Source: Hydractinia symbiolongicarpus
Lineage: Eukaryota > Cnidaria > Hydrozoa > Anthoathecata > Hydractiniidae
Direction: 5' to 3'
DNA length: 64,000 nt
Assembly: GCF_029227915.1 (NCBI RefSeq)
Contig: NC_079883.1
Location: forward strand, 13,268,001 to 13,332,000
Shown: piece after piece, positions 48,479 through 61,149 of the stretch
Layout: every line of letters starts with the position of its first letter
Position numbering within the stretch: position 1 is the stretch's first letter
Notes under the pieces: model-generated
Told to the model about the DNA's origin: nothing
What the model saw: the letters and a program-made list of their open reading frames with translations, nothing else
Databases searched by the model: none
Program-made: the position numbers and the translations under genes

Positions 48479-51223
48479 ATGATGTCTTTTGTATGGACAA
48501 AGCTATGTCTGGCTATAATTTTATACTGTAGTCAACTCATCTCAACAAACGATCTAAAGGAGTTAAAGGCAGAAGTAAAACAATTAAAACAAACTCTAGA
48601 AGCGCTCTCTCGACAAATAATGCTGCAGCAATTTTTCACCGAAGAAAAACTCCGAAGTGATGGTTTCTCTGGCATTAAACAAGTTAGAACAACTGAAGGT
48701 GTGTCTCGTAAGTGCTAAACGTAACTTAAATCTCACCTTACTAAACTCAAATTATTTTTTTTTCCATAAGGTGGATCAAAAAACTATTTCTCCAACAGCC
48801 ATAGCGGTAGCGCGTTTGGTGCGATCCACGATCACGCTAATAACATTCGCACGGTCGGAATGGGTGAATTCATTGGTGTTTTAAATGGCGTCGAATTTCG
48901 AACTCGGCATAATGATTATCGCCTCAATCAACCACATTCTACAAGCAGCAAGTACCATGCAATCGAGCCTATTGCATTTCCTGATGTTCCTATCGAAGTG
49001 TTATCACAACCAAATGTTTCTGCGCAAATTCAGGAGATGAGAGAATGGTTTAAGGCGTGGAAGGACAGTAATCATTCCATTCGTGATTACAGAAAATATT
49101 TCCAGCCAGTGTTGTGTTATCTGGAAGGGGCGTGGACAACAAAACGAGGTGAGAATATTGAAGAACCTTTTGAGAGTGACAGACATTTTATAGATGCTTC
49201 GTCGTGGTTTGATCTTCAGGAAAAGGTAACTGATGCGTAACGTGCTACTATCAATTTTACTCTAAGCCAACCGCTACAGTTTTCTCCAACCTTGGTTCCA
49301 GGACCTCTTTTTGTTTGATAGGCGAAAAAGAGCCCTATAGACAATATAGCTAATGCAGTACTTTTAACAAGTTGGTTTTGAAGAAAAAGTTTCAGAGGAG
49401 AAAGTCTTCCTTTTATCAAAAGTGTAGAATGAAGAAGATATTCTTTTTTGTCACTTTTGTCACTATCCTTTTTTGTCACTTTTGAATGCAGTTGTTCTGG
49501 AATTAGGGTTTTTATTCTGAAAAGACCAACCAGATTTCAAGGAGCGCCAAACTCAAAAGGGTAAAATAAAAATTCTTCAGAAACTATTCTCAATTTTGGC
49601 TGAAATAACTTGATTATTCCTTTTTTGATTATTCCTTTTTAAAAATCATGCTTCATCTTTTTATATTTTTTAATGATTCTTCTCTTTCCATGTTTTTAAA
49701 GATTAGACAAGTTTATTAAGCTCCCCATTCAACCTCGTCCCCAGGACCTCTTTTCGCTTTTTTGATATCGGCGGGGATGGCGATATCAAAAAAGCGAAAA
49801 GAGGTCCTGGGGACGAGGTTGCTCCCCATTATGTAACTTTGTTCATCTTTTTTAGGTTAGGTTCACATCCTATACAGGCACTAAAAGTTTGTCAGAAAAC
49901 CTGGCGTTTTTACCAACAACAATAATGGGGATACGAAATGGATCAACTCCACTTTTTGCGCAATGGAACTATCGAATTCTTTGTCATAAATTAGAGACCC
50001 ATGTCCCTTTAACTAAATTACGGCCCGTCGAGGATGTCGCTTCGAGGATGATAAAGAAATTAGATATGGACAAATACAAAATGTCAAGAGCTGCTAGATT
50101 CGAACTTGATCTCGACCCTGACCCAACGAGCACGAAATTTCAAGAAAAAAGACTGAAAAACAATTTCCTGGATATTCTTATGGAAGAAATCCCAGGGAAA
50201 AATAATTACGCTGGCCATCTTTATGACGAGGGATTCGATGCAAACGTGATGAAGATGGATGGTTCCGCAAAAAAGGATGTTTCAAGATATCATCGATGGT
50301 TTAAACTAAAGAAAAAGGATGCCATGGGAAGACAGGAATCACATCGCGGGTATACTGACCAATTTCTGTTTGCAGCGAAAACCACGCAAGAAAGAGTCGC
50401 CGGTATTAAAATTGAAATGTGTCAGAAAAATAAAAAAACAAAAATACGGGACTGCATGCTTAGAGACGAAAAATGGTCGTATGCTATTCCGTTGGAAATT
50501 ATTTATCTCACACCGCTGACCAAGTGGAATCCGTTAGACATTCAAATCAAGTCAAAATGTCGACGCAGACCTAGAAAAGTAAGACTTACACGTGTTGGGA
50601 AGGGGTTATGCAATGACAGAAAGAAAGCCAGAAAGGCGTGTCCAAAGTTTTACTACATCACGCCAAATCAGTTTTTTTCTGGACTGTTAAGTGACACTGA
50701 TCCGGCTGACACTGCAAATAATGGCGGCTGGTGTATGATTGATAAATACAATAATGGCGTCAGCGCTCGTGCAACTGGTACACGAATTTTCTTCCCGGAA
50801 ATTCCTGGGATTGGCAAACTTCGTCAAAGATTTCCGATTGCGCCCGTCCACGGAGAAGGCAACCCGATTTGGAAAAACGTAAACGCTCTTGCAGATGTTG
50901 TGTTAAACGAAAAAACTTATGAATTCATGAAAAATCCAAAGCAGCTACCCCTAGATTATCCGTTAAGATTTCAACTACCCATGTCACTATACAACGATGA
51001 CCGCCCACCACACAATCATTTCTTCACCTTGATGTCCTCGGAAATGCAAGAGATTATGAGAGGTTCATCCGTGGTCACAACAACTAATTCACGCCAAGGT
51101 CATTCTCACACAATCAAAGTAAGGTATAACGATGAAACGAAAGAATTTTATTATAGTAAGTGTGACGGCCTTAGAATTTGTTTTGATGGTCATCCCAATC
51201 ATTTAACACAAGTGGATCCTTAG
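48479..51223 (+). CDS. predicted secreted protein, N-terminal coiled coil, uncharacterised
   Basis: Three exons in phase: 48479-48707, 48771-49225, 49856-51223 (stop), 683 residues. An acceptor-like TTTTTTTTAG just upstream of the ATG suggests a 5' UTR intron. Residues about 1-22 (FVWTKLCLAIILYCSQLIS) look like a signal peptide. Residues about 24-50 form a heptad coiled coil (NDLKELKAEVKQLKQTLEAL). Then comes a Gly/Ser/His-rich linker and a long globular region with paired cysteines (ILCHKLE, IEMCQKN, RDCML, SKCRRRP, LCNDRKKARKACPK). The C-terminal tail holds metal-ligand-like residues: PPHNHFF, GHSHTIKV (643-650), C664, C670 and DGHPNH (672-677). I recall similar unnamed proteins in marine invertebrates, but no domain family can be named. 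Enzyme, adhesion or matrix roles are all open. Intron 2 carries the TIR element at 49730-49821. Confidence 0.8.
49730..49821. mobile_element. 92-bp palindromic TIR element with 9-bp duplication
   Basis: Forty-base arms (CAACCTCGTCCCCAGGACCT onward) are exact inverted copies around a 12-base centre. The flanks are the identical 9-mer CTCCCCATT (49721-49729, 49822-49830). It shares the outer end with the element at 13984. It sits in intron 2 of the secreted-protein gene, 34 bases before exon 3. A half copy lies at about 49276. Confidence 0.85.
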
Positions 51224-51664
51224 AGTAACGACAAGTTCACCAGATTTTTAACTAGAATTCAGTCGATATATTATGGGATTACGACAAGAGATAATTGAAG
51301 GCGATGAAAACAGAAAAGATAAGGGCCATCTTTATCGTTGCGTTTATCAGACTCCCGTTACATAAACATAACATTCTTACAGTTTTAAAACGGATGTTTT
51401 TTTTTTTAAATTCCAACAACTCGAGTTGTCAATACAAGAATCTTAGTTTAAGCAATTTGTAGCGCACCGGATTAATGGTGACCGCTGGGGAAATATTTTT
51501 GAAGATATACTACGATTTTTGAAATTTAATTTTGGTCATCGGCAAAAATAAATTCCGTTAGGGTTTTTTCGAGTCGCGAAATTTCCTGCACAATACATTT
51601 ACTAGGTAAAAAATCGGACGTTTCTAATTGAATGTTTTTACTTTGTGAACAATTTTTGTTGATA

Positions 51665-51670
51665 AATAAA
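51665..51670 (+). terminator. candidate polyadenylation signal of the secreted-protein gene
   Basis: AATAAA about 440 bases after the stop codon at 51223; an earlier AATAAA-like hexamer is at about 51.55 kb. Confidence 0.3.
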
Positions 51671-54180
51671 AAATATAATCATCTGATCTAGTGAATGATA
51701 TTTCCTTGTCTACGAGAGAAGTCTCACAGGACATACCAAAAAACTTATCTCGATTAAACAGACAAAATTAAGTGTTTTTCCACAAAATAATGTTTCCTCG
51801 AAAATATCAGAAATAAAAGATACAATATTAAGAATTGGTAATAAATATAATATAGCAGTGTCAAGTACCAACCAAGGTCCCATGATTAAGGTAAGCATTA
51901 GGTTCATTTATCGTATGAAAAATCGAAAAGATACTGGGACCGAGATTGGGTAAATGATTATATATATATATTAAGAAAAACATTCACTAATGACCTCTAA
52001 AAACTCGTCAATGGGAATAATTGAATAAAAACTATATTACAATCCAGGATTGGTCTTTTGTTGCAACTCGACCTAGGGTTTGAAAAAAGAATATCAAAAA
52101 AAGCCTGGAGATTAAGTTGCATCATTGCGGTCTGGTATATGTCTTGAACTCAGGACTTGAAAACGCAACAGGAGAACGAAGCGGAAAAACAATAGAGTAA
52201 GAATGAGCAAAAGTTATTGTTATCTTTTGTTGATTAATTTTCGCGAATTTTGCGATACCGGACAATTCGCAAAAAAAATCTTCGCATGATTCTCAGCCCC
52301 TGTTATATGAGCAAGTTTATATACAGGCTACTCTATCTCAATAATTAGGCCTAAAATAAATTAATAGCAAAAAAGTACTAGTAGATTCGCGAAAATAAGA
52401 ACTCTTAAAGGACCTGCTTTATTCGCGAAAAAACTTTTCAAAAATTAATCACCTAAGGTAGTTATTTAAGGGGCTACAACAGAAAGCAATGCCAATGTTT
52501 TAACAGACTTAAATATCTATACAACCTTCATATTTCTATCATGTATCATCTGATTATGGAAATTTCAGGTTTCCTCAATAAAAAGAAAAAAGCACAAAAA
52601 ATATAAGACACTGTGGTCAGAAAAACCTAATAGAAATATTTTAAGTGTCAAGAAGTTTTAAGGTTGGACAAAATTCTGAAAAAAAAATGTATTATAATAT
52701 AACATATACAAAACATATTTACAAAAAAAATATTTAAATTATTTACGCCCCTCCCCCTAAATCATCCAAATGATTGCACATAGGGACAAATTTAGTATTT
52801 TTTAGATGAAAGAAAAAGGAGGAGTTTTAAATGGAGTCATCCAAAGAAAACGCAGAAACATTCAGCTTCTGCGTTTAAAACGCGTACATCACAAAATAAC
52901 ACCCTCCGATAATAGTTGTCCATACGTAAAAACATTTTCTGCACCATAAAAAAATTTCTTAAGGTTGCGTTTACGTTCTTTATCAAGCGATTGAAACAGC
53001 AAAAATGCCAATTAAAAATACATAAATTACCATAACTGCCTCAACCAATCGAATTCCATGTCCCTTTATGAGTTAATCAATCCAAAATATTGAGTAGTGA
53101 TTCGTGTCGCAATCTTAGCTAGAACTTTATCTTTAGTAGACTCCTACAAGCTACTGTCCCCCGCGCCCTCCCTATTTTTCACAACATTTATATACAGTCA
53201 CTCCGTTGGCTACGTTGGCTACGTTGACTTCTAAAACACACTGGCAAAACCACACCCGAACAACCCGATAAAAAATATCGGAGAAACAAACGTACGTTGT
53301 TGGTGCTAAAAATGAAGTCACATTAATAAATCGGGACAATTATGCCTTGAATTAATAGCCACGTGTTATAATAACACAGAGCATTTGTTGTCAAAATTTT
53401 AACTATATTTCGAAACTTGTCTCGCAAATTTTGCCCGCTGTTACCATAACAACAACACACTTGTTTTCCGTCGAGTCTTTCAACACACATGCAATACAGC
53501 GCAAACATTTCTCCGTAGCCAACGAAGTAAGAAAAAAATCTATATACAAATTTTATACAGGGCTATACCTATGATAGTTTACTACGGATGTCAAGAAGGC
53601 TGCGAATCTAGAAGAAAAAGAAAAATACCATTAAACGATGATAAACGAACATCCCATAATCCTTTGCGAAAGGACACCATCAGTAATAAAAAAAGTTGGT
53701 AAAATGTACGTAGAACAGTTTAGTGATGTTTCTACTAGCAACTTGTTGTGTGCTAGTAACAAGGTGACTAAATCGTGGACGACTTTTTCTTAGGAACTTG
53801 CTTTACCCAAAATGCATAGCGCTTCGTCTGCGCAGTTCAACCTGCACATAGCGAATACATGCACGCATAAACGGTTCTTTGTGGATAAAATTGCATCAAA
53901 ACCCTCAAATGAAAAGAAGAAAAAGAGGCGTCTTTGCAATGACAGTGGCTGTTACTTTATGGATTTCATGAGACTCACTAGCAACAAAAAAGCCTATAGT
54001 GGGTTGAGAGGGGCGGGTTGATACATTTAACAAGTTCTTGCATTTGATCTTATTTTTAGCAAAATTTTCCGCAAAAATTTCCAATTATTCAGGAAAGAAT
54101 ATTGTAAAAAATTTTCTCTAAAAACATGAAAAATTTCCCCCAGAATCATTAAAAGTGATGAAAATTGAAATTACTGGAAA
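51671..54180. other. intergenic DNA
   Basis: AT-rich, with a decayed CAACTCGACCTAGGG...CCTGGAGATTAAGTTG element (about 52.06-52.12 kb) and GCGAAAA-rich MITE fragments (52.24-52.45 kb). The frames at 53.32-53.51 and 53.81-54.02 kb have no recognisable domain or splice support. Confidence 0.4.
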
Positions 54181-54192
54181 TTTATTTTTATA

Positions 54193-57100
54193 TCAACCAC
54201 ACCTACCGCTTGGTTCTGTCCGTAGTTCTTCCGGTCTCCATATTCGAACTGTACCGTCATCACTAGCTGATGCGAGCATACTAGGATCCTTCGGATTCCA
54301 ATGAACACAATTTACCGTGCGTAAGTGTCCACTAAGTGTAGCTATTGGTGTTTCTCTCGTATGGTGCCATACGTATACATGATTATCTAAGCAAAAAATA
54401 GCATGTACTAGTCCGCACCAAGTTAGCTACTTATTTAGTTTATTATTTTACTTACACAGGACAAAAAATAACCTACCTTCGCTACCGCTAGCTATGAAAT
54501 TATTGTTCAACCCGCCAAAACACGAGTGAATCATGCAATGGCCCTGGGTTACACCACGAAATTTTCGAAGCAGTACTTTGTCTTTAATATCCCAAAGGTT
54601 AACGCCCTAAAAACACAAAGCAAAGTTCTTTTGATATTGGAATGTTCAGAGAAGAAACATTGATGGTTTGCATTGCGTCATTACCTGAGCCGTGTAATTT
54701 TAACACCAATCTACTTTAAGGATTATTAAAACTGGCATGGCTCTGCAGTAAGGGAAGAAAACTATGCTGGTACAAGTTAATGTATCGAAATGTATCGATA
54801 AGGCCGCTTTGCAACGACCTGCACAAGACAGCGAAAGGCGTGGACAAGTGAGACTAAAAGATTATTGTGAAAAGCAACAAAAAAGTTAGGCCGTCGGCCA
54901 TCTTTTTTAACAAAGGGTAACTCACCTGTGACGCAACGTTCAACAAAGCTTGGGATTTATCGTTTGATACAACGAATGACATAATAGGGTGAGACTCTTG
55001 GATGCTAAACAAAAAAAAACCCGAGTGAAAGTAACGACAAACGTTGCTGCAATACTACCGTGTCAACACTGCACAAAAAACTCATAAAGCATAAAAAACA
55101 CCACCTAAGTCCTCGCTTATTTACTACACAACAACATATTTCGTGCCACACTTACATGGGTCTATCAACGATATCATCAAAATTATACGCCCTTATTCTC
55201 ATGTGAGTATCCGCCGCTAAAACATTTTTATTGTCTAAAACATGAAGTCCAGTGACTCGAACACCTTCCCACGATTCGATAACGTTTCCATCTAAATCCT
55301 AAAATAAAATAAAATAAAATAAAAATAAATAAATAAATAAAATTTTTAGGACTGCTTCAGTTCTGAGCAACACATCTAACAGCACACGCACTTAATAGTT
55401 ATAGCGCATATATTTTCGCGGTTAATAAGGGACGTTTCATTTAGAAGAGTATTAAAAATAACCAAAGATGTCTTCATCGCAAATTAAGCAAAGAAGAAAG
55501 TACAAGTACAAAACTTGACTTAATAAGTTTCTTTTACGTAGCAGGAGGTGAGGGCGCCAAAAAAAAAAGAGTTAACACTTACGCATTGATAGAACTGTCC
55601 ACGTGTTCCACCAACCACAAAACGTTGCCCGTCTTCATACCACGCACAGCATGTTAAGCTATCTTCCGCAGAATGGTTCATTGTGCATTTTAACCCCCCT
55701 GTCTAAATAAGATAAAGCATTCTTTTAAAATTTCATTGCTGAACTGAAATAATAAATCAAGCAGCAAAAAAAAACAACGAACACAACAAAACAACAAGAA
55801 ACAAAAAAACAAACAACAAAAACAACAATACAAAAACAAAAAACAACAACAACAACAAAAAAACAACAACAACAAGAAGAAACAACAACAACAACAAACA
55901 ACAATAATAACAACAAACAACAATAATAACAACAAACAAACAAACAAATAACAATAAAACAGTAGCTTGCCTCAACATGCCATATCCACAATTCACAGCA
56001 GTCTTCTGGACCACAAGCAATTATGTATGTGTCGTCAGGACTCCAGTTGATGTAAGAAACACCATTCACATGACCCTCCAAAACATGGAGTTTAATTAAA
56101 TCATCATTCTAGTAGAAGCAATATTGGTGTTAAGAAAAGAAAACAATATATTTGCCAACAAATAAGAATTCAATTAAAAATCCCGATGGAATATTGTTTG
56201 CTGACAGTTTCCATAGCTACTATGAAAATAAAATATTAAACTTCCTTCGACTACACAGCAATTTATATATCGCGTCACTGAACCAACAGAGAACAATAAC
56301 AAAAACAACTAATGGTAACACTAATTACAGCAACACAAAGAATAACAAAATATACATAAAAACAAAAAAAAAACAACCTCTATCTTCCATATGATGACGT
56401 TCATATCTTTTGAACCAGTAGCCAAATATTGGCCATTATTGGAAAACCGTAGAAACCACACCTAAAAAATTCAATAATTACAATCAACCAGAAAAACAAC
56501 AGACATACACATAGATTGGTGAGTAGAACCTACCTCGTCAACATGCTCTGCTAATACCTGGCGAGTTTTACAAGGAAACATTTTCCTAAAACATAACAAA
56601 TAAGTAACATAATAATAACATAATAATCCTTTTTTACAGTAATCTCAAAAATTATTGTTTCCTTTGTCTTTTTCCCTCTGTTATAAAAATCATATACGAT
56701 ATCAAAAGTTTTGGCTAGTTGCTATTTTCTGTTGATCTTAGTAACCTGTAAGTGCTATATATAAGTTATGACTGTCCTTGTAGTGGGATCACGTGTAAAA
56801 AATAAATAACAGTAATTTCTAAGAAAGCCCATGTGATAATTTGCACATTTACGTGAGTATGCACCCACGACGAGATAAGCACAAACAAAAAAGTACATAA
56901 AGTGTTCACCAATGGGGTACTTAAAGATATTACTTGTATGCTAAGTATGTGCTTTTTGTTTCACATGCACTAAAGTGAAGAACCTAAATAAATTACTCAC
57001 TTTGAGCACTGATGGTCCGACAAAATTGAGATTGAATCAGTTTCTTTGTCCAATAAGGTGTTATGATACAAGCAGCCAACCTTTTGGTACTCAACAGCTT

Positions 57101-59673
57101 GCTTTATAAGAGCACCCAGTCGGTCTGGAGGTAACATAACTGTTGCTGGTAGAAAAGCTAACGAATAAAAAAGAAAAGAGGTTCTATGTTTTATTTCTTA
57201 ATCGAATACCAAGTGTTTTTAGCAGAAAAAATGCCGACATGTGGCACTTCACATAACAAAGTTTAAAGTTCGGCTAAGGTATTTACTGCATCTGAAACAA
57301 ACGATGACACTAGCCCAAATACATACAAGTTCTTTCTTTCACTTGTTTTTAGAAAGAGAACAGAAGAATTACGGTCAAAATTTCAAAACGTTTCAGAAAA
57401 TTTTAATCACATCATTTTATTACAGATCGTTTACACTTTTTTTAGTCAAGGTGTTTAATTTAATTATTTAATTCTCATTTTAAGTAAAAAAAAACACAAA
57501 TTTAAGCAACAAGATTGTTGCATCTCACATTTCAAATTCAATAACATAATCTTAATAGCAAACTTCTTTGTTGTTGTAATGTTTTGTTAGTAGTAAACTT
57601 AGGCCTTCATGAGCAGCATTTTCTGCATCAAGTTTAAAACTAACCTTGCAGTTTATTAACAAGTCTTTGTCTAGTCTGGATTCCTTTACCTTCCCAGTTG
57701 GCTTTTGAAAGTAAATCTTCCTTGCTGGTGCACATAAGCAGACTAAAATTTAAATGTAGAAGTTAGTATGGATTAAGAGTCCTTGACATGCATTGTATGT
57801 CAAGGACTCTTAATCCATACTAACTTGTAGTTGTAAAGGAGTGCATAATGTTATAACGAATAGGTGCTATTTTTTAAAAAACATCCTTTTGGTTAATATT
57901 CAGGTCACAAATACAGCAATATGGCAGATATATTATAGGAACACGCAAGTGCATATGAGAGATTATAGTAAGTATAAGTAAACCCGGACATAACCTGTTC
58001 CACACAATCCATCACTTGCAGCACTTGGAAAGCTAAAGGCTGTTTTTCACTTCAAGAAAATTTTCTGCAGAACGAAACAAACAGAAACAGAAAAGCTTCT
58101 GCAGCCCCTTAAATTAACGATGACCTTCAGCTTTTGCTGTCAATGACCTGTTGTATTCTAAACTCTTTTATGCTCAGATGTTTTGAGCATGCACACTTAA
58201 AATGTTACAGCATGCAAATGAAAAATTTTCCTTGTGTCGCACTAAGAAACATAGAATTAAATTCAACTTGTTCTTTGCATTCTGTGTGGAAACAACAGGT
58301 AGAAAATTAGTTCGCCAAGCAGATTAATTTTTTTTGTGAGAGTTGCGCAATGTGTGTTTACGTTCTTCGTAATGATAGGAATTTTCTGTTGTTTTTTCCG
58401 TTCCGTGAAAAATTCTCTTCAAGTGGAAAACAAAATGTGCATGTTTATAACTACTATAGCAGTTATTTATTATAACAAATCAATTCATCTTTCTTTGAAG
58501 AATTTTATGAAGCTAAACACTACAATGAAGGGTGCTTTTGATTACATAATTTGGAAAAATTACTCAACACAAAAACAATTAGAAATTAACGTAGAAGCTT
58601 TTACGAACCCGCTCAATTCATGGACTTGTTCCACGTTATATTTTAAAGGCGTAAGTTCAACTCGCAAACAATGTAATGCATCTATAACTCTATTATCTTC
58701 AATTAATTCCAGATATTTTTGTTCCAATATCAGAAACTTCATTTTCTAAATAACACAAAATTTAGAGTTAGGATACGCAACAAAAACTAAATGTATTATT
58801 GTAACAGTCACAAAATCAAAGCTTTTGTAAAATTCATCTTACCAAAAAGCATTCTTGATTTGTAAGAAGTGGCTTTAGATCTTTTAAAACTGTCTCAGCC
58901 TGAAAAAATAGTAAGGGAATTGAAATATTAACTTTAGCAATTAGTAACTTTAACATAAGCATATTGTAAAATATCACTCTCTTTTTATGAGGCACAAATA
59001 GGGAAACAGATGTAGCACAAACCACAAAATCATCAATGGATTAAAAACATGCAACAAGTTTATTTATTGGGATGTCAATGAAAATAAAAATAAAAATCAT
59101 GAACGCATCCATTTCACAATGATGAATGTATTCCAAAACAATGGAAAAACATAAAACAGTAAAAAATATTCTTTGGAATAAAATAATATATGCCTGGAAA
59201 ATTCCATAAAAGGCTAAATTTTTGCTTTAAAATTTTATTAACAACATTTAATTTAATAAAGTTTTTCTCTAACTCCTCCTAAGTGTTTACAGACAGGTGC
59301 CATGACAAGAATTTTAGACAATCTGAAAGCTAACCAAAAGTAACAAAAAATTAATATAATTTCAACATTATATTAAAACTTCTAAAATACACTATGTATT
59401 TTAGAAGTTATTTAAAAAAAAACAAGGAGGTAGCATGAATTTTTAGGCATGTTTAACATTTGTTTGATCTGCAAAATAAAAATAACACTGCACAATTTTT
59501 TTTAATATCATTAAGCATCAAAATTTCTTGCCTTCAGGCAGTTTCGACTCAGTTAATGACATTATATACTTACTTTATGCCATTCTCCATGTAAACAATA
59601 ATCACGAAATCTTGATGCTGATGAATTTTCTAGTTGACAACCAGATTCCTTCATCAAGCAATTTACCGTTTTG
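54193..59673 (-). CDS. WDR26: WD repeat-containing protein 26 (5' end not found)
   Basis: Thirteen exons on the minus strand join in phase: 59673-59574, 58899-58843, 58745-58609, 57742-57645, 57157-57001, 56585-56534, 56461-56378, 56108-55971, 55702-55583, 55298-55156, 55004-54926, 54606-54477, 54386-54193 (stop), giving 495 residues. The sequence opens inside the LisH motif ([11 protein letters not shown]), continues through the CTLH region ([34 protein letters not shown]) and a linker ([18 protein letters not shown]), then WD40 blades ([57 protein letters not shown]). Order and spacing match animal WDR26, a scaffold and substrate-recognition subunit of the CTLH/GID E3 ubiquitin ligase. The first LisH helix and the start codon are missing and should lie beyond 59673, probably outside the window. 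The intron after 55971 uses a GC donor. Confidence 0.93.
55299..55345. repeat. AAAT-type microsatellite
   Basis: (AAAATA/AAAT)n run directly at the acceptor side of a WDR26 intron. Confidence 0.7.
55760..55960. repeat. AAC/AAT-rich microsatellite in a WDR26 intron
   Basis: About 200 bases built almost only of AAC, AAAC and AATAAC units. It produces several long minus-strand frames of Cys/Val/Leu/Phe runs that are not genes. Confidence 0.85.
57760..57826. repeat. perfect 30-bp inverted repeat with 7-base loop
   Basis: Arms 57760-57789 (AAGTTAGTATGGATTAAGAG, then TCCTTGACAT) and 57797-57826 are exact reverse complements around GCATTGT. It lies in the WDR26 intron 18 bases upstream of the exon at 57742. 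It could be a tiny MITE, or, if transcribed, a hairpin precursor. Confidence 0.85.
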
Positions 59674-61140
59674 CTAAACAAAAAATAGAGAAGTTTTACA
59701 GATGATTAAATTGAACTATAGGAAAAATTAAATAGTGTACACAAACTAGGGTTATTTAATTTTTTAAGAAAACATATTTATTCAATAACAGAAATTATTG
59801 TTCTACGGCTTTAGCCAGTAGATTCTTTTTTTGTTGCGGTTTTTACTATCAAGACTAGTGAAGCACTAGGGTACCAGTCTAGTGTAGCGTTACATAAATT
59901 ATAAAATAGGTCAATTTGAAAACAACATAAAAGTTTGGCCTATATATTTGGCTATTCAAGTGCATGTGCTGCTATTAGCACATTGGTGGATTGATATAGA
60001 TGCACTGTTACAAGTGAATCATTATACATGCTATTTGTTTTGCATGTACATTAAAGCTACAAAGGAATCAAATAGAATGACATTTAAATATCATTTTGGC
60101 CACCAAGATAGTCAATTGGTAGGTTGGCGAACTCTCCTATATTGTCAACATTAAACTGATAATTTCATTTAAACAAATAATAAAAATTGTATACTAAATT
60201 CAATGCAAATTCAATTTGTGCTGAAACTTGTGTATAAGTTACCAAAAAAACAAATTCATTTTGTGCTTAAATGAATTGTGCTTGAATGCTGCCAAATTAA
60301 AAGAGATTAAGAATATTGTAACCCTTTTTGACACACATCTAAAATAACACACAAATAAAATATCTCCAATTTACGACAAATTTCCTTTTGAAAATGTGTT
60401 CTAAAAAACAAATATATTTCCCACAGGATAAGTTTTTAATTCGATTTAAAATATTTCCAATAAAGAGAAAAAAACATGACAATACAGCCTTGACTTTGCG
60501 CTTTGATAACTTCCTTCAGCAAAGAAATTGACTACTTGTGTATAATTTCTTTCAAAAGTTAAAGTGTCTCTTTAACTTAGGAATAAGAAAAGCGAAGAAA
60601 TAATCCTACTTTTATATCCTACTTTCTGATATATATTTAATTGTAATTTTTATTTAAAAAAAGGTATACAAAACATTTTATGAAATAAAATTATTGAACA
60701 ACTCTTTTTTTGAAAAAAAATGGATTAAAATGTCTTTTATTGATACTTTTGAATACATTTCCTTGGTCATTTTATCCATTGTAAAAAAAAAATTAGTGCA
60801 ATAGCCCCGGTTTTTAAAGGGAGATAACTGCCAGATATTTTTTTGGTTGACCATAATTTTTGTGTTTTTGAATTAAATTTATTAAGATAAAAAGTGGGGA
60901 TAATTTACAAGAATAAAAAGTATTAAAACTGGTTAAATCAGGAGGTTCCTTTTGTAAACAAGACTCACTTTCAATCATGTTAGCACATAGAAGTGGAGTG
61001 ATCCCTAATAGAAACAGTTATTCTAAGGGCAGGAACTTTTGCAGACAGAAACTTTCGCAAATGGGAAAAATTTGTAAGATCTTAACTTTTTGCGAACATA
61101 ACTTCCGCAAATCGATGCTCTTATGGGTGAAGGGTCTCTT
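59674..61140. other. WDR26 upstream intron or flank
   Basis: Searched for the missing LisH exon on the minus strand; none was found. A donor-like GTGAGT at about 60966 has no compatible open exon. Fragments AGAAACTTTCGCAAATGGG near 61.05 kb resemble the MITE at 975-1507. Confidence 0.4.
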
Positions 61141-61149
61141 TAAGAGACA

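Noticed and set aside
55690-56081. Cys/Val/Leu/Phe-run minus-strand frames
   Set aside because: They translate the AAC microsatellite in the WDR26 intron; part of one frame is the genuine WDR26 exon 55971-56108 read through its donor.
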